Notes under the pieces: generated by a model | What the model saw: the letters and a program-made list of their open reading frames with translations, nothing else | Databases searched by the model: none | What the model was told of the DNA's origin: nothing | In this document: positions 33,989 to 42,945 of the stretch, piece by piece | Layout of the letters: every line of letters starts with the position of its first letter | How positions within the stretch are numbered: position 1 is the first letter of the stretch | Assembly (NCBI GenBank): GCA_964369525.1 | Contig: CAYJEW010000001.1 | Coordinates: 1 to 64,000, forward strand | Origin: JAAYCI01 sp964369525 | GTDB taxonomy: Bacteria; Bacillota; Clostridia; Oscillospirales; Ruminococcaceae | DNA length: 64,000 nt | Direction of reading: 5' to 3' | Position numbers and translations under genes: made by a program

Positions 33989-34972
33989 ATGCAAAAAAAA
34001 TGGATAGCAATGCTGCTGGTAGTTGCAGTGTTGTGCATAGGTGTAGTGGCGTATGCAGCAGACGAAGATGTTGTTATTGCGCCCACTGCCATATATGAGC
34101 TGGAAGATGGAAGCTTTTTGTTCACAGACGTATACGGCAAAGGTATATGGCATTATGAAGATGGCGAGTACACACGCCTTGCCGGTAACGCAGATGTATA
34201 CGACGCTAAAGGCAGGCCAATGGGTGGCAACCAAGACGGTACAGCACTACAGGCCACGTTTTCCTACCCGTGGGATATAACCAGCTTTTTAAGCGGCTAT
34301 GCCGTTAGCGATACTCACAACCACCTGGTACGGTTTTTTGACTGGGAAAACCAAAACGTGGCCACGGTTGGCGGCCTTCATGAAGGCTACCAAAACGGTG
34401 TGGGTGCACAGGTAAGCTTTAGCCGCCCAACAGGCATGGTAACGCTGGAAGACGGCAGCCTGCTTGTGGCCGACACAGGCAATAACGTTATTCGCCAAAT
34501 TGCAACAGACGGCGAGGTTACGCTGTATGCAGGCACGCCGGGCGCTGCCGGCACGCGCGAGGGCGATGTACTATCGGCGCAGTTTAACCAGCCCACAGGC
34601 CTTTACTACGCAGACGGCGTGCTTTATGTGGCCGACAGCGGTAACCACCGCATCTGCAAGATAGAAGACGGCATTGTAAGTACCGTTGCCGGCATAGCAG
34701 GTACCGACGGCTATAAAGACGCCCCGGCCACAACAGCAATGTTTAGCTGGCCCACAAATATGGTGGTATACCAAGATGCCATATATGTGGCCGATAGCGG
34801 CAATGGCTCTATCAGGCTTATTGAAAACGGCGAAGTATCTACATTTTTAGATGTAGGGCAGGCGCAAGACGGCTTTGCACCTATAGACCCAAGGGCGCTG
34901 TGCATAATAGATGGCGAGCTGTGGATAGGCGATGTGTTCGCTTACGATTTGTTCGCTGTGCCGCTGGGGTAG
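33989..34972 (+). CDS. Secreted NHL-repeat beta-propeller protein
   Basis: This 327-residue protein has a cleavable signal peptide (MQKKWIAMLLVVAVLCIGVVAYAA). At least four NHL-type blades follow, visible as DGSLLVADTGNNVIRQI, DGVLYVADSGNHRICKI and DAIYVADSGNGSIRLI, each followed by a TVAG/STFL turn. It has no enzyme motif; NHL propellers bind proteins or polysaccharides, or act as lyase-like scaffolds. GAGAGGA precedes the start, 70 bases after the FecR-domain gene, so the two are probably one transcript. The hydrolase gene begins seven bases past its stop. Confidence 0.9.
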   Translation: MQKKWIAMLLVVAVLCIGVVAYAADEDVVIAPTAIYELEDGSFLFTDVYGKGIWHYEDGEYTRLAGNADVYDAKGRPMGGNQDGTALQATFSYPWDITSFLSGYAVSDTHNHLVRFFDWENQNVATVGGLHEGYQNGVGAQVSFSRPTGMVTLEDGSLLVADTGNNVIRQIATDGEVTLYAGTPGAAGTREGDVLSAQFNQPTGLYYADGVLYVADSGNHRICKIEDGIVSTVAGIAGTDGYKDAPATTAMFSWPTNMVVYQDAIYVADSGNGSIRLIENGEVSTFLDVGQAQDGFAPIDPRALCIIDGELWIGDVFAYDLFAVPLG

Positions 34973-34979
34973 CCGCAGG

Positions 34980-36011
34980 GTGAAAAAGAAGATTGTTATA
35001 GCTCTGGCAGCAATTTTTATAGCAAACTGCGTGTTTTTTGCGGCTGTGGCGGCGTATGTAAGCGTGCGCTACTCGGCGGTAGACCCGCAGCTTAGGCTAA
35101 TGGGCTTTGCCTCAAACCTGCTGGTGCGCTTTGATAGCGAAGAGTCTTTGCGCGCGCTTTCCAGCCGCATGGGCGATATGCCCCAGCACCCTGAAGACGA
35201 TATTGTGGTGCAAGAGCTTGCAATTACAGCCGCCGAGGGGCACGAGATTAGAGTACTTGTGTACAAAAGCGTAAACACGCAGCCTAACGCCACAGCGCTT
35301 TTGTGGCTACATGGTGGCGGCTACGCCATGAAAACGCCCGAGTCAGAGGGCGATATTATCTCTAGCTTTGTGCGCGCGGCAAATGCTGTGGTAATAGCGC
35401 CGGCCTATAGGCTATCGGTACAAGCGCCGTACCCCGCAGCGCTAAACGACTGCTACGATACCCTCTTGTGGGTATCGCAAAATGCGCAGCAGCTGGGCGT
35501 AAACGAGCATCAAATATTTGTGGGCGGCACAAGCGCAGGCGGCGGGCTTACTGCGGCGCTAAGCCTTTACTGCCGAGATATAGGCGGCGTACCAATAGCG
35601 TTTCAGATGCCGCTGTACCCTATGATAAATAGCGCCGCCCCAACCGAGCAACAACTGGCACAGCCCATGCTTGTGTGGGACCATGCCCGAAACGAGGTTG
35701 CATGGCAGCTGTACCTGCAAGGCACAAACCGTACGCAAACCCCGCCTTATGCGGCGGCGCTGCAAGCAGAAGACTATAATAATCTTCCGCCAACATTCAC
35801 CTACGTAGGCACAGAAGACCCCTTCTATGCCGACACGCTAGAGTATGTACGCCGCCTGCAGCAGGCAGGTGTTGCAGCAGAGTTTCACAGCTTTGAGGGC
35901 GCCTACCACGGCTTCGATTTGGTTATGCCAAGCGCCGATATATCGCAGCAGGCGCTGGGTATGCTGATGGATGCATTTGTGCATGCAACAGAGAATTATC
36001 AAACAGCATAG
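34980..36011 (+). CDS. Membrane-anchored alpha/beta hydrolase (HSL/lipase family)
   Basis: This 343-residue protein has one N-terminal membrane helix (IVIALAAIFIANCVFFAAVAAY). An alpha/beta-hydrolase domain of the hormone-sensitive lipase type follows: oxyanion-hole HGGGY, nucleophile Ser in GGTSAGGG, Asp in YVGTEDPFY and His in GAYHGFD. It would hydrolyse short-chain esters outside the membrane. GTG at 34980 is the likely start, since the hydrophobic helix begins right after VKKK; the ribosome-binding site (GGGG before the previous stop) is weak, suggesting coupling to the NHL gene. Confidence 0.87.
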   Translation: MKKKIVIALAAIFIANCVFFAAVAAYVSVRYSAVDPQLRLMGFASNLLVRFDSEESLRALSSRMGDMPQHPEDDIVVQELAITAAEGHEIRVLVYKSVNTQPNATALLWLHGGGYAMKTPESEGDIISSFVRAANAVVIAPAYRLSVQAPYPAALNDCYDTLLWVSQNAQQLGVNEHQIFVGGTSAGGGLTAALSLYCRDIGGVPIAFQMPLYPMINSAAPTEQQLAQPMLVWDHARNEVAWQLYLQGTNRTQTPPYAAALQAEDYNNLPPTFTYVGTEDPFYADTLEYVRRLQQAGVAAEFHSFEGAYHGFDLVMPSADISQQALGMLMDAFVHATENYQTA

Positions 36012-36112
36012 CGCCGTATGTTTTAGCCCGTTTTGTTTAGCTAAAGCCCAAAACCTGCGCAGTATGCGCCGCAAGGCGGCCCCCCGCCGGCGCATATTCT
36101 GCACAGAATAAT

Positions 36113-36151
36113 ACCACCCACCTGAACATGCAGGCGGGTGGTAGTTTTTTT
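36113..36151 (+). terminator. Terminator after the hydrolase gene
   Basis: A stem of 12 positions with one mismatch (ACCACCCACCTG opposite CAGGCGGGTGGT) is followed by AG and a T run. Confidence 0.85.
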
Positions 36152-36222
36152 GCGTTATGCTGGGGGCAAAAGCCAGGCGCGCCTTTGCAAGGCGGCGGCC
36201 TTACTGCGCCCGTTAAAAGCGC

Positions 36223-38138
36223 CTATTTATCAGATGCGGCAATAAACAGCGATACCAGCTTTAATATGTACTGAACGGTGCTTATCTCTTTTTCGCTCCA
36301 AACGCGGTTTGGGTTGCTGTCGTCAATGCCAAGTATTAGGCGGGTGTGGCCTTTGCACCTGGTTTGTGTAAGCAGGTATGCGTTGTCGTACTCGCCAAAC
36401 CCGGGTAAGCCCTTGCCGGCGCTGAAAGGCATATTGCTGGTTATAAGCTCGCCTTGCTTAAGCGCCGAAAAAGCCTGCCTTAGGTCTTTCGCATCAATGT
36501 TTTGGAATAAATCTTTCTTGCGCAAAGATGTTTTTAGGGCCCACTCAAAGGTTATGCTGTAGCTTTTGCCGTTGTCAAATGTTTGTGCCACATAGCATCT
36601 GTCGGCGCCTAGGTGGGTACCCACCAGCCTAACCACGGTGTTCATAGACTTAGAAACATCAGAGGCGTCGTACATAAGCTCAAACACAGCCGAGGTAATG
36701 TCGGTATCAAAATGGCTGTTGGCAAGCTTGGTGGAATGGTCTACATCGGTAAGCTTTTGAGTGTTTGCGCCCGACATATCATCGGAGTATATAATATAGC
36801 GGTCTTTTCCAAGCTGTTTCGAGTTGTACAGTGCTTTGTCGGCGCATTTGTAAAGCTCTTCGTAGTTGGCTGCGTGCCCCGGGTACAAAGCAACGCCTAT
36901 GCTGCCAGAAATTTTATAGTCGTTATTTTCACCGGAGTAGCTGTTTTTAAATGCCGCGGCAATGGCCTTGGCTTTGTCTTTAATAACCTTTTCGTCTGAT
37001 ATATTCTGCACAAATACAAGAAATTCATCGCCGCCTATGCGGCCAATAACGTCGCCACCCCTAAAGTTTGAATGAAGGTTTTTTGCAATATCGCTCAGCA
37101 CAAGGTCGCCAAAATAGTGGCCAAGGTCGTCATTCACGGCCTTAAAGTCGTCCACATCAATAAGAAACATTGCGTGCGAGGCCGAGGCCGTAGCCGAAGA
37201 GGTTAAAATGTCTTTCACAACATTCTCTGTGGTTATTTTGTTTAGGCAGTTGGTTAGCAGGTCGGTTCTGGAGAGAACCTCCAGCTTTTTTTGTTCGTCA
37301 ATGTCGTAGGTTTTGCCTATAGAGAATATAGGCGCACCGTCTTTGCTGTATACGGTTTTGTAGGTAATGCCGTAGTAGCGCGCAACACCGCTTGGTAGCA
37401 CAAACCTAACCTCCACAGGCGCCTCCACACCGGTTTTCAGGTTTTGGTCAAACTCTAAAAATGCGTCGAGGTCGTCTGGGTGCACCATGTCGCTGTCTAC
37501 AACATACGCGGGGAAGGGCTGCCTTCCGGGCAAAAGGCCAAGTATGGCGCGCCCTTTACCAAAAAACTGTATGGTTGCGGCACGCACATCGTATATCCAA
37601 AACCACTCGTCGCTAAGCTCTGCCACTGTGTTAAACAGCTCTTTGTAGGATATGCGGCTGTAGTGTATTCGTCAAAACTAGCCTCTTCTTCGTAGCCGGC
37701 CAGCTGCGGGCGCAAATCTCGCATGGTGCACACCAGCAGCTCCTCGCCGTTTTCGTCTTTTGTGCCCAGCTTATACAGGCTAATGTGTAGCGGTAGCTCC
37801 TCGCCCGACAGCTGCATGTCCAGCCAGCTAAAATGGGCGCTGCCTTTTTCCAGCGCGTCTAAAACATGCTCGCCAAACGCAAGCCGCGAGTTGCGGCCAT
37901 CGGGCTGGGTTTCGGGAGTTAGATTATAAAAGTTATCTAAAAACTCTCTTTTGCTGCTTAGGGCATACATGTCTACAGTGTAGGCATTGCAGTACACACC
38001 CTCGGCTTTCTCGTTCACTACGCTAATGCATATGGGAACATTATCTATTATAGAGAAGAGCTGCTCAATGGTAAAATATGTGGTTTTGCCTTTAGAGTCG
38101 CCATTGCTATTAGGGGCTAAGGTGGTGTTATTATTCAT
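36223..38138 (-). pseudogene. PAS-PAS-GGDEF-GAF diguanylate cyclase, frameshifted
   Basis: Two reading frames join into one gene of about 637 residues. The first (38138 down to about 37665) is a PAS domain ending LRPQLAGYEEEASFDEY. The second resumes with YSRISYKELFNTVAELSDEW, then a second PAS-like region, an intact GGDEF domain (GRIGGDEFLVFV) and a C-terminal GAF-like domain. The break lies at 37661-37670. The neighbouring 1444-residue protein has DDYYFLDRIPEKVFLNKVAELSE at this point, which shows where the frames must meet. One missing base or two extra bases would explain it. If the shift is real, the cyclase is lost or starts internally; if a sequencing error, it is a functional c-di-GMP synthase. 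Start ATG 38138, after a TAGGAT-like site. Confidence 0.8.
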
Positions 38139-38192
38139 AATAAGCATCCTATCTATTTTTTGTGTTTTTGCAATGGGGGATAACGCTAAACC

Positions 38193-41100
38193 TTAATTTG
38201 GACGGTTAAAATACCTGCGTTCAAAATCTTCAATGCAAATTGGCCTGCTAAAGTAGTAACCTTGGCCTTTGTGGCAGTTAAGTACTTTTAATACATTGTA
38301 TTGCTCTATAGTTTCTATACCCTCTGCAACCGAAATCATGCCCTCAAACTCGTCGCAAAGGTTTAACGCAACCTTGGTAAGAATTTTCGATTTTTGGTCG
38401 GTGTGTACGTTTTTGGTTAGTCCCATATCTATTTTAATCTCGTCAAAGTTAGATATTTTAAGGGCCGATAGGTTGGAGTATCCGCTGCCAAAATCGTCCA
38501 GCGAAACGCAGAACCCGGCGTCTTTCAGCGAGGTAATAACCTGCGCAAAGTACATGTCGTCCACATGGCTCATGGTTTCGGTTATCTCCACCACAAACCT
38601 AGAGCGGCTCACGCCATGTTCTTCGCATATGGCAGCAAGCTTACCAACAAGGTTTTTCTCCATAACGGTGGAGCGAGAGAAGTTTACCGAAATTTTTATA
38701 TTTTCGCCTATGCCTTGTTGCTGCCATAGGTTAAGCTGGCGGCACACCGTTTTAAACACATGCAAATCAATTGCCGAAATCATGCCCTCTTTTTCGTAAA
38801 ATGGAACAAACGCTGCCGGTGTTTGAATGTTGCCGCTTGCATCAACCCGCCGAATAAGCGCCTCTGCGCCGTCCAGCGTGCCTGTGGCAAAGTTAATTTG
38901 CGGCTGCAGGTACACCACGTATTTGCCGCTATTAATCTCGCTTTCAAGGTTTTTGCTAAGCATGGCGGTGTAGTTTTTGCTGTCTCTAATGGTGGTATAT
39001 GTTTTGCTTTGGTCTTCGCTGTCGTCAAAATTGGTGTTCCATGTAAAGCCTATAGACGCCCTTAGGTCCGGTATTGTTTCAATAGCGGCGTTTAGCGAGC
39101 GCATTTTGCTTTCAAACGCCAACTCTTCTATGTTGGTTTTAAGCACAACAAATTCATCGCCGCCCACTCGGAATATATCCTCGCCAAAAAGCTCGGTGAG
39201 AATTTTTGCCATGCTTTTAATAAGCTCGTCGCCGTATAGCGTGCCTCTTTCTTCGTTTACCTTGGCAAGCCCAGATATATCCACATATGCAACGCCCAAA
39301 GAAGATATAGGGGTGTCGTCTAGTTCTTGCAGGGCCTTGCGGTAGCTGTGGCGGTTTTTTGCGCCTGTGAGTGTGTCGTAGTAGCTAAGCTTGTTTAGCG
39401 ATGCCACCAGCGTGTTTTTTCTTAAAAAGTCCGAAACAAACACAGACAAAGAACCAAGCAACCAGTGCTTATCGCTGTTTGCTTGTGGGCTAACCAGCAT
39501 AAGCATGCCAATAAAATTTTCTTCTGCATCGGTAATAGGCGCACACACAAAGCTGCTTATGCCGCGCTCTTTCATGGTGTGTGCAAGCGCGGTGTCGTCG
39601 CTTGCAATCTCTATTATCTCGCCGGAGCTAATTTTATCAAGCTGGCTAAACTTTTTAAAAAACGGCTGCATGCCCTCTATGGGAATATCTTTCAGCGTCA
39701 TTCGGTGCAGGTGGCCTTGCGCTGCAACCCATTCATAAGGCGCGTCCACCGTAAGGCGGTCTGGTGAAATTTGAAAAATCATACCCCTGGAAGCACCAAA
39801 AAACTCGCCAACGTTGCGCAGTATCTGCTCTATAGAAACATCAGGCGTGTCGTTTGTGTGCAACATTCGAATGCAGTTTAAAAGCAGGGTCTGCTCTTCC
39901 AGCTTGCTTGTAAGCTCGCTTTCAAGCGCAACAAGGTGTGTAATGTCGGTTGCAACCTGCAATTTTACAAGCTTGCCGTTTAGCGGCACAAGCTTGTCTT
40001 TAAATAGATAGGTTTTATTAAAACGCGGGTTGTAGTACTGCCACTCGTAAAACACATGCTCGGTGGTACGCGAATTTGTGCAAAACTCGCATGGCTCGGT
40101 TTTTTCGTGCAGCAGCTCGTAGCATTTTTTTGTGCGCCACACATCTTCGCTTGGGCTGCCATACATCTCAAGCGCTTTTTTGTTCATGTGCAGTAGCTGG
40201 TATGTGTCGGGGTCTACAATATAAATAAAGTTGTCGGTGTTGTCGCCTATAAAGGCCGACACCTTGCTGTGCGCACTCAAAAACTTAATTTCTTCGTGTA
40301 GGTAGTTGCCCTGCAGCACAATGCCAAAAACCCTAGATATATACTGCAGGGTGTTTATTTCGGCGTCGCTCCACTCTCGGGTTTTTTCGCAGTCTTCAAT
40401 GCCGATAAAGAAAGACACTGCGTTGTTTTTAATAGACTGTGCATGTAAAAAAGCCTTTGTGCATGCCTCTTTTAAAAGGCTTGGTAGCGCACCGCCAAAG
40501 TTAATGTTGCTCACATCGTTGCACACAAACATTCCGTTTGCCGAAACATTTGCAAACAAATTTGCAAGGTTGCTTGCGGGTACGCTTTCGCCAACCTGCA
40601 TGTACAATGGCAGGCCGGGCCTGTTCCAGCGGTGGGTAATGGTATAGGTAATGCCGTCGTCGAATGTTTCGGCAATAAAACAGCGCGATGCACTATAGCT
40701 CTGCCCAAGATAATTTAGGGCAGAGGCTATGGAGGTAGAGTCGTTGTTGCGCTCATGTAGTATATTAAATATGGCGGCTGTTATGGTGTGGTCGGTATTA
40801 AGGCCCGAAATCTTCTCGCCCTTAATTTTAGAGGTGTGCGCGTGGGTACTGCTGTATTTGTACGCCCTGTTATATAGCGACCAGCCGCCGCCGCCTCGCT
40901 GCTGCTCGGCAAGAAGGGCTTTGTCGGCACAGGCAAGGCCCTGCTGATAGGTTTCGCAGTCGCCTTGGCACTGCACAGCGCCTATGCTAATTTTAACGGT
41001 GGTGTTTAGGTTTAGCACGTGGTATTCTTTGTTAATTCGCTCGGCTAAGTCATCCAGCCTTGCGCTAAATGCAGCGTTATCGCGTGTGTTACGCATGTAC

Positions 41101-42527
41101 ACAACAAACTCGTCGCCGCCAATGCGGCCAACCATATCGTCTGCTGTGCACCACTCTTTCAGCCGCCCTGCAAGCTGGCGCAGCAGTTCGTCGCCGTGGT
41201 AATGGCCGTGCTGCTCGTTAAACTGCTTAAAGCTGCCTATATCCACAAGCAGCATTGCCCCGCAGCCGTCGCCGCAGGTGTTGAGGCGCTTAGTAATCAT
41301 AGCCTCTATGTTCACACGGCTGTAGCACTGGGTGAGCGAGTCTAGCTTGCTTTTTTCTTCAAGCATCTTTTGCGCGGTGATATCCACACCTTTGCCCACC
41401 ACAATAATAGGTTTGCCGTTTTTATTATTTATAAAGCGGTACAGCGCGCGGTAGTGTTTATACCTGCCGTCTGCTTGCAAAAACCGCATTTCAAGAGGTT
41501 TCACAATGCCTTTGTTTATGTTGCGCAAAAGTTCTTTGTATATATGCACGTCGTCTTCGTGCACATGCGCAAGGTTAAACGCGGTAGACTTTAGGTACGA
41601 GCCGCCATCGCTCTCGGGTTCGGTTTGTAGGCTGGACTGCATGGCTAAATTTAAAAACCGGATGTTAGCGGTTCTAAGGTCTACAGCAAAAAGCAGGTCT
41701 TCCGAAAGCTCGGCAACCTTATTTAAAAAAACCTTTTCGGGTATTCTATCTAAGAAATAATAGTCATCTGTGCCTTCTTCTTCCTGCCCAAAACTTGGGC
41801 GTAGGTCGTTTACAAAGCCTGCAATGTGGTCTTCGCCTTCGGCAATTTGTATTTTGGTAAGTGTTATTTCGGCAGGCAGCTCTTGGCCGTTGTAGTCTAA
41901 ATGCATCCAGTGGAAGCGGTGATAGCCATCGCGCATGGCGATTTCCATATTTTTGCGCGACATATCGGACGATAGCTCACCGTTTGGCTGATACTCCGGA
42001 GAAAACCGGTAGAAGTTACTTAGGTATTCTTCTTGGGTTTTTATACCAAACAGGTTAAGCACCTGCTGGTTGCATATAATATTGTTCATCTGCGAGTCCC
42101 ACAGGTTTAGCGCAAGTGGGGTGGCGTCTACTATAGCTTTAAGGGCCGAGGCAAGCTCTATCTTGCCTGCGGCGCGTGCTTCGGCGCCATGAATGTGCAA
42201 AAGAAGCAATACATATTCGTCTGCATGGTTCTTGCTTGGCGAAAAACGGGTTAGGCGAGCATCCATTAAAATCTGCTCACCGGCTTTGCTTTCATACAAC
42301 CATTCAGCCTCATACTGCCCAAGCTCAAACGCCTGCTTTACCATATCGGCAAGCGAAACAGCTTTAGCGCCTTGCGCTTTTGGCAATACGTTATAGTATT
42401 CCCGTACAAACTGTTGAGTGTCTGCACATGCAAAAAAACTAAGCGCAGCTTTGTTGCACGCCATAATTTCTTGTTTGCTATTTATTATCACAGATCGCTC
42501 GGGAAGAATGTCTAAAAATGGCACCAT
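38193..42527 (-). CDS. Multidomain c-di-GMP protein: PAS repeats, two GGDEF domains, GAFs and EAL
   Basis: This 1444-residue soluble protein would both make and break c-di-GMP. Order: three PAS-like domains (about 1-400), GGDEF 1 (GRIGGDEFVVYM), a GAF-like domain, a PAS with CxxC-type pieces around LLHEKTEPCEFCTN, another GAF, GGDEF 2 (FRVGGDEFVVLK), then EAL from about 1200. The EAL part has AEALIRR, VNFSRS, EITETM, LDDFGSGYSNL, KIDMGL, AEGIET and QGYYFSRP, so the phosphodiesterase looks active. Both GGDEF motifs are intact. There is no membrane segment. The N-terminal half resembles the frameshifted gene downstream, which is 55 bases away, so they probably share a transcript. Start at 42527: GGAGAG precedes it. 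Confidence 0.92.
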   Translation of the reverse strand: MVPFLDILPERSVIINSKQEIMACNKAALSFFACADTQQFVREYYNVLPKAQGAKAVSLADMVKQAFELGQYEAEWLYESKAGEQILMDARLTRFSPSKNHADEYVLLLLHIHGAEARAAGKIELASALKAIVDATPLALNLWDSQMNNIICNQQVLNLFGIKTQEEYLSNFYRFSPEYQPNGELSSDMSRKNMEIAMRDGYHRFHWMHLDYNGQELPAEITLTKIQIAEGEDHIAGFVNDLRPSFGQEEEGTDDYYFLDRIPEKVFLNKVAELSEDLLFAVDLRTANIRFLNLAMQSSLQTEPESDGGSYLKSTAFNLAHVHEDDVHIYKELLRNINKGIVKPLEMRFLQADGRYKHYRALYRFINNKNGKPIIVVGKGVDITAQKMLEEKSKLDSLTQCYSRVNIEAMITKRLNTCGDGCGAMLLVDIGSFKQFNEQHGHYHGDELLRQLAGRLKEWCTADDMVGRIGGDEFVVYMRNTRDNAAFSARLDDLAERINKEYHVLNLNTTVKISIGAVQCQGDCETYQQGLACADKALLAEQQRGGGGWSLYNRAYKYSSTHAHTSKIKGEKISGLNTDHTITAAIFNILHERNNDSTSIASALNYLGQSYSASRCFIAETFDDGITYTITHRWNRPGLPLYMQVGESVPASNLANLFANVSANGMFVCNDVSNINFGGALPSLLKEACTKAFLHAQSIKNNAVSFFIGIEDCEKTREWSDAEINTLQYISRVFGIVLQGNYLHEEIKFLSAHSKVSAFIGDNTDNFIYIVDPDTYQLLHMNKKALEMYGSPSEDVWRTKKCYELLHEKTEPCEFCTNSRTTEHVFYEWQYYNPRFNKTYLFKDKLVPLNGKLVKLQVATDITHLVALESELTSKLEEQTLLLNCIRMLHTNDTPDVSIEQILRNVGEFFGASRGMIFQISPDRLTVDAPYEWVAAQGHLHRMTLKDIPIEGMQPFFKKFSQLDKISSGEIIEIASDDTALAHTMKERGISSFVCAPITDAEENFIGMLMLVSPQANSDKHWLLGSLSVFVSDFLRKNTLVASLNKLSYYDTLTGAKNRHSYRKALQELDDTPISSLGVAYVDISGLAKVNEERGTLYGDELIKSMAKILTELFGEDIFRVGGDEFVVLKTNIEELAFESKMRSLNAAIETIPDLRASIGFTWNTNFDDSEDQSKTYTTIRDSKNYTAMLSKNLESEINSGKYVVYLQPQINFATGTLDGAEALIRRVDASGNIQTPAAFVPFYEKEGMISAIDLHVFKTVCRQLNLWQQQGIGENIKISVNFSRSTVMEKNLVGKLAAICEEHGVSRSRFVVEITETMSHVDDMYFAQVITSLKDAGFCVSLDDFGSGYSNLSALKISNFDEIKIDMGLTKNVHTDQKSKILTKVALNLCDEFEGMISVAEGIETIEQYNVLKVLNCHKGQGYYFSRPICIEDFERRYFNRPN

Positions 42528-42945
42528 AGTGTTCTCTCCACGCCTGTGGCAGCAGCAAATATGGCGCAAAAGCGTTGATTAATGCGCGCATGCCTTTGCC
42601 GGGGTTTGTTAATTGATAGTGTGCCCTATCGGTTTAGGTAAAACTAATATATAACAGTAGCATATAATTAATGTATAATATATATACTATAATATATAGT
42701 ACCACATTTTTGCTTAGTTTTAAATAAATAATATATTAACAATCATTTTTTGTTTTTTTCGATGGCATATAGCAACTATGCAAAAAAACAATCACAAAAA
42801 AATCAGCTTTTTTTTTCCCTGTGACCGCTTTGTTACCGCAGAGATATATAATTAGCACATGCATTGATAACATTGCTGTATATGCGGCAATTTAATGAGA
42901 TGAAAAGATAAGGTTTTCAGCGTGTGAAATTTAGGAGGCATTATT
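42528..42945. other. AT-rich intergenic region between divergent genes
   Basis: This 418-base stretch contains alternating TA runs near 42645-42740 and a TATAAT at 42847-42852 (plus strand, no good -35). No conserved RNA motif, including the c-di-GMP riboswitch core, was recognised. Confidence 0.5.
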
